From Phanerochaete sordida (Eukaryota > Basidiomycota > Agaricomycetes > Polyporales > Phanerochaetaceae): a stretch of DNA of 37,004 nucleotides. The stretch is from assembly GCA_019973155.2 (NCBI GenBank), contig BPQB01000150.1, positions 1 through 37,004 of the forward strand, read 5' to 3'. Below the pieces are notes generated by a model. That model searched no databases, had not been told where the DNA came from, and saw nothing but the letters and a program-made list of their open reading frames with translations. The translations under genes and the position numbers were made by a program. This document shows positions 35,816 through 37,004 of this stretch, piece by piece (positions within the stretch are counted from its first letter, which is position 1; each line of letters begins with the position of its first letter).

Positions 35816-36886
35816 ATGGCCGCTGAGTCGAAGGAGACGCCTTTTTTCATAGGATATGCCGAAATCATAGACGCGGACATTCCCGTTCCCCATTCTGCTA
35901 TAACCAGGAGCTTGACGGAACATGTCGATGGTGAGGGTATCTCGTTCTCATGACGGAATCACAACCTCAGATACATGCGCGCTGCGATTTACAGACGCCG
36001 ACGGGTCAACGGAGCATCTGAAAACGTCATCGGCGGATCCGAAGTCTTGCAAGCAGTGTCGCAAGAACTTTGCGACACGTGAGGGGTTAGAGGAACATTT
36101 CGCCCAGAGCTCGAAGCACTTCTATTGCCAGCGTTGCAGCCAGCACTTCACGACGGCTACTGAGTATGACAGTCATCTTGAGATGGCGCATCACTTTTGC
36201 ACTGTTTGTTATACAGTATGTCATACTCCACTGTCCTGATCCGACGTTAATGCTTTGGATATATCGCTTTCTAGGGCTTCGAATACAAGAAGGCCCTGTA
36301 CAAACACAGCCAGAAGGAGCATCCGTACTGCGATCTTTGCAAGAAGGCTTTCTCGTCGCAGAACCATCTGGACGCTCACTTGAAATCTCACGCACACGTG
36401 GTCGGTACTATCGAATGTCCCGCGGGATTTTTTTGCAGGAGTCCGGTCTTCCTCACCCGTGGCGACCTCGCGTTGCACTGGGAAGCGGGCCGATGCGCCT
36501 CTGAACTCGACCGAACCCTTGTGAATATCCGGGTCGTCGCATTCGACAAGGACCACACGTTCATAAACCCAGAGAGACTTCCCATACACGACAGGACCGA
36601 CCTCGATGTGCTGTCCCGAGGGGTCGTCTTGGGCGGCGGGCGCCCGCAAAAATGCATGCTTTGCCGTAGAACCTTCAAAACCGGTACTGCCTTGAAGGCG
36701 CACCTCCAGAGCTCCGTACACGAGAAGAAAATTTACCGCTGCCCTCCGCACGAGGAGGGATGTGGGGCCGAGTTTGCGACGCTCAGCGCGGTGATGCAGC
36801 ATGCCGAGAGCCAGCGCTGTGGGGTAGATCTTGAGCGGATGTGGACCGCATTTGACTCTTTGAAGGAGGAGATCGTCGGGGTATGA
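35816..36886 (+). CDS. C2H2 zinc-finger protein, tandem copy 2
   Basis: Three exons (35816-35930, 35995-36215, 36275-36886) give 315 residues with consistent phases. Finger order matches copy 1: CKQCRKNFAT, FYCQRCSQHF, HFCTVCYT, PYCDLCKKAFSSQNHLDAHL, a CPAGFFCRS segment, CMLCRRTFKTG and YRCPPHEEGCGAEF. The end (AFDSLKEEIVGV) parallels AFDSLKGRMIA of copy 1. Introns are in equivalent places to copy 1. The start at 35816 (atcATGGCC) gives MAAESKETPFFIGYAEII. Same orientation and close spacing indicate a tandem duplication, with clear divergence between fingers. The first finger of copy 1 (YYCSRC) is replaced here by a stretch without a complete C2H2 pair. Confidence 0.82.
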
Positions 36887-37004
36887 CCAAATCTGTAGGA
36901 GTAGGAGTGGGAGCTGGCGCGCTTTGGGCTGCGTCTTTGTAGGAGTGACAGCGCGGCCAAAGGCGGAAGCGCCGACCCCCGCCACGGTGGCCCTTTAGCG
37001 CTTG
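36887..37004. other. Right-edge sequence
   Basis: No gene. TGTAGGAGT occurs twice (near 36893 and 36938) next to a G-rich GGAGTAGGAGTGGGAG run, a small purine-rich repeat patch in the presumed 3' flank of zinc-finger copy 2. Confidence 0.4.

Overview
The window looks like nuclear DNA of a GC-rich mushroom-forming basidiomycete (Agaricomycete; a polypore is my guess, and the sequence does not prove it). Reasons: protein-coding genes are cut by many 45-65 nt GT-AG introns with CTNAC/CTRAY branch points; intergenic gaps are short; the encoded proteins are typically fungal (ABCC exporter, alternative NADH dehydrogenase, ZRC1-type zinc carrier, CUL1, COQ5, FCF2); and there is a small gene ending in a CaaX box with the layout of a basidiomycete mating-pheromone precursor.

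Layout, left to right. (A) 1-6.4 kb, accessory-looking: two tandem paralogous class I SAM methyltransferases (1125-1949, 3210-4031), each with a 5'UTR intron ending 2 nt before the ATG; a 50-residue pheromone-precursor-like gene (4764-4916, C-terminus CVIA); and, tail to tail with it, a third methyltransferase of a different family on the minus strand (5159-6335), whose SAM motif is assembled through an apparent 4-nt microexon. (B) 6.7-13.4 kb: a full-length ABCC/MRP-type transporter (minus), with a 15-nt microexon and a GC-AG intron inside its first nucleotide-binding domain. A degenerate tRNA-like element follows. (C) 13.9-19.5 kb: an EF-hand external NADH dehydrogenase (minus), divergent from a CDF zinc transporter (plus) that is followed by a perfect 14-bp hairpin. 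(D) 19.6-23.3 kb: a gene-poor stretch with a cluster of TCGTAAGA elements and two decayed-looking genes. (E) 23.3-27.2 kb: an 11-exon gene for a 1,105-residue protein I do not recognise, then a weak small-gene candidate. (F) 28-33.5 kb, core housekeeping: CUL1 (minus), COQ5 (minus) and FCF2 (plus); the last two share a 163-bp divergent promoter. (G) 33.6-37 kb: a small conserved basidiomycete-type protein and two tandem C2H2 zinc-finger paralogs.

How the parts may work together: the right half is ordinary metabolism and cell biology. NDE1 feeds electrons into ubiquinone and COQ5 helps make it, but their proximity is probably chance. The left third is the interesting part: a farnesylation-type peptide precursor sits among three soluble methyltransferases and next to an exporter, with no pheromone receptor visible in the window. 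It could be an orphan pheromone gene, the edge of a mating-type B locus, or a modified-peptide cassette; the sequence alone does not decide.
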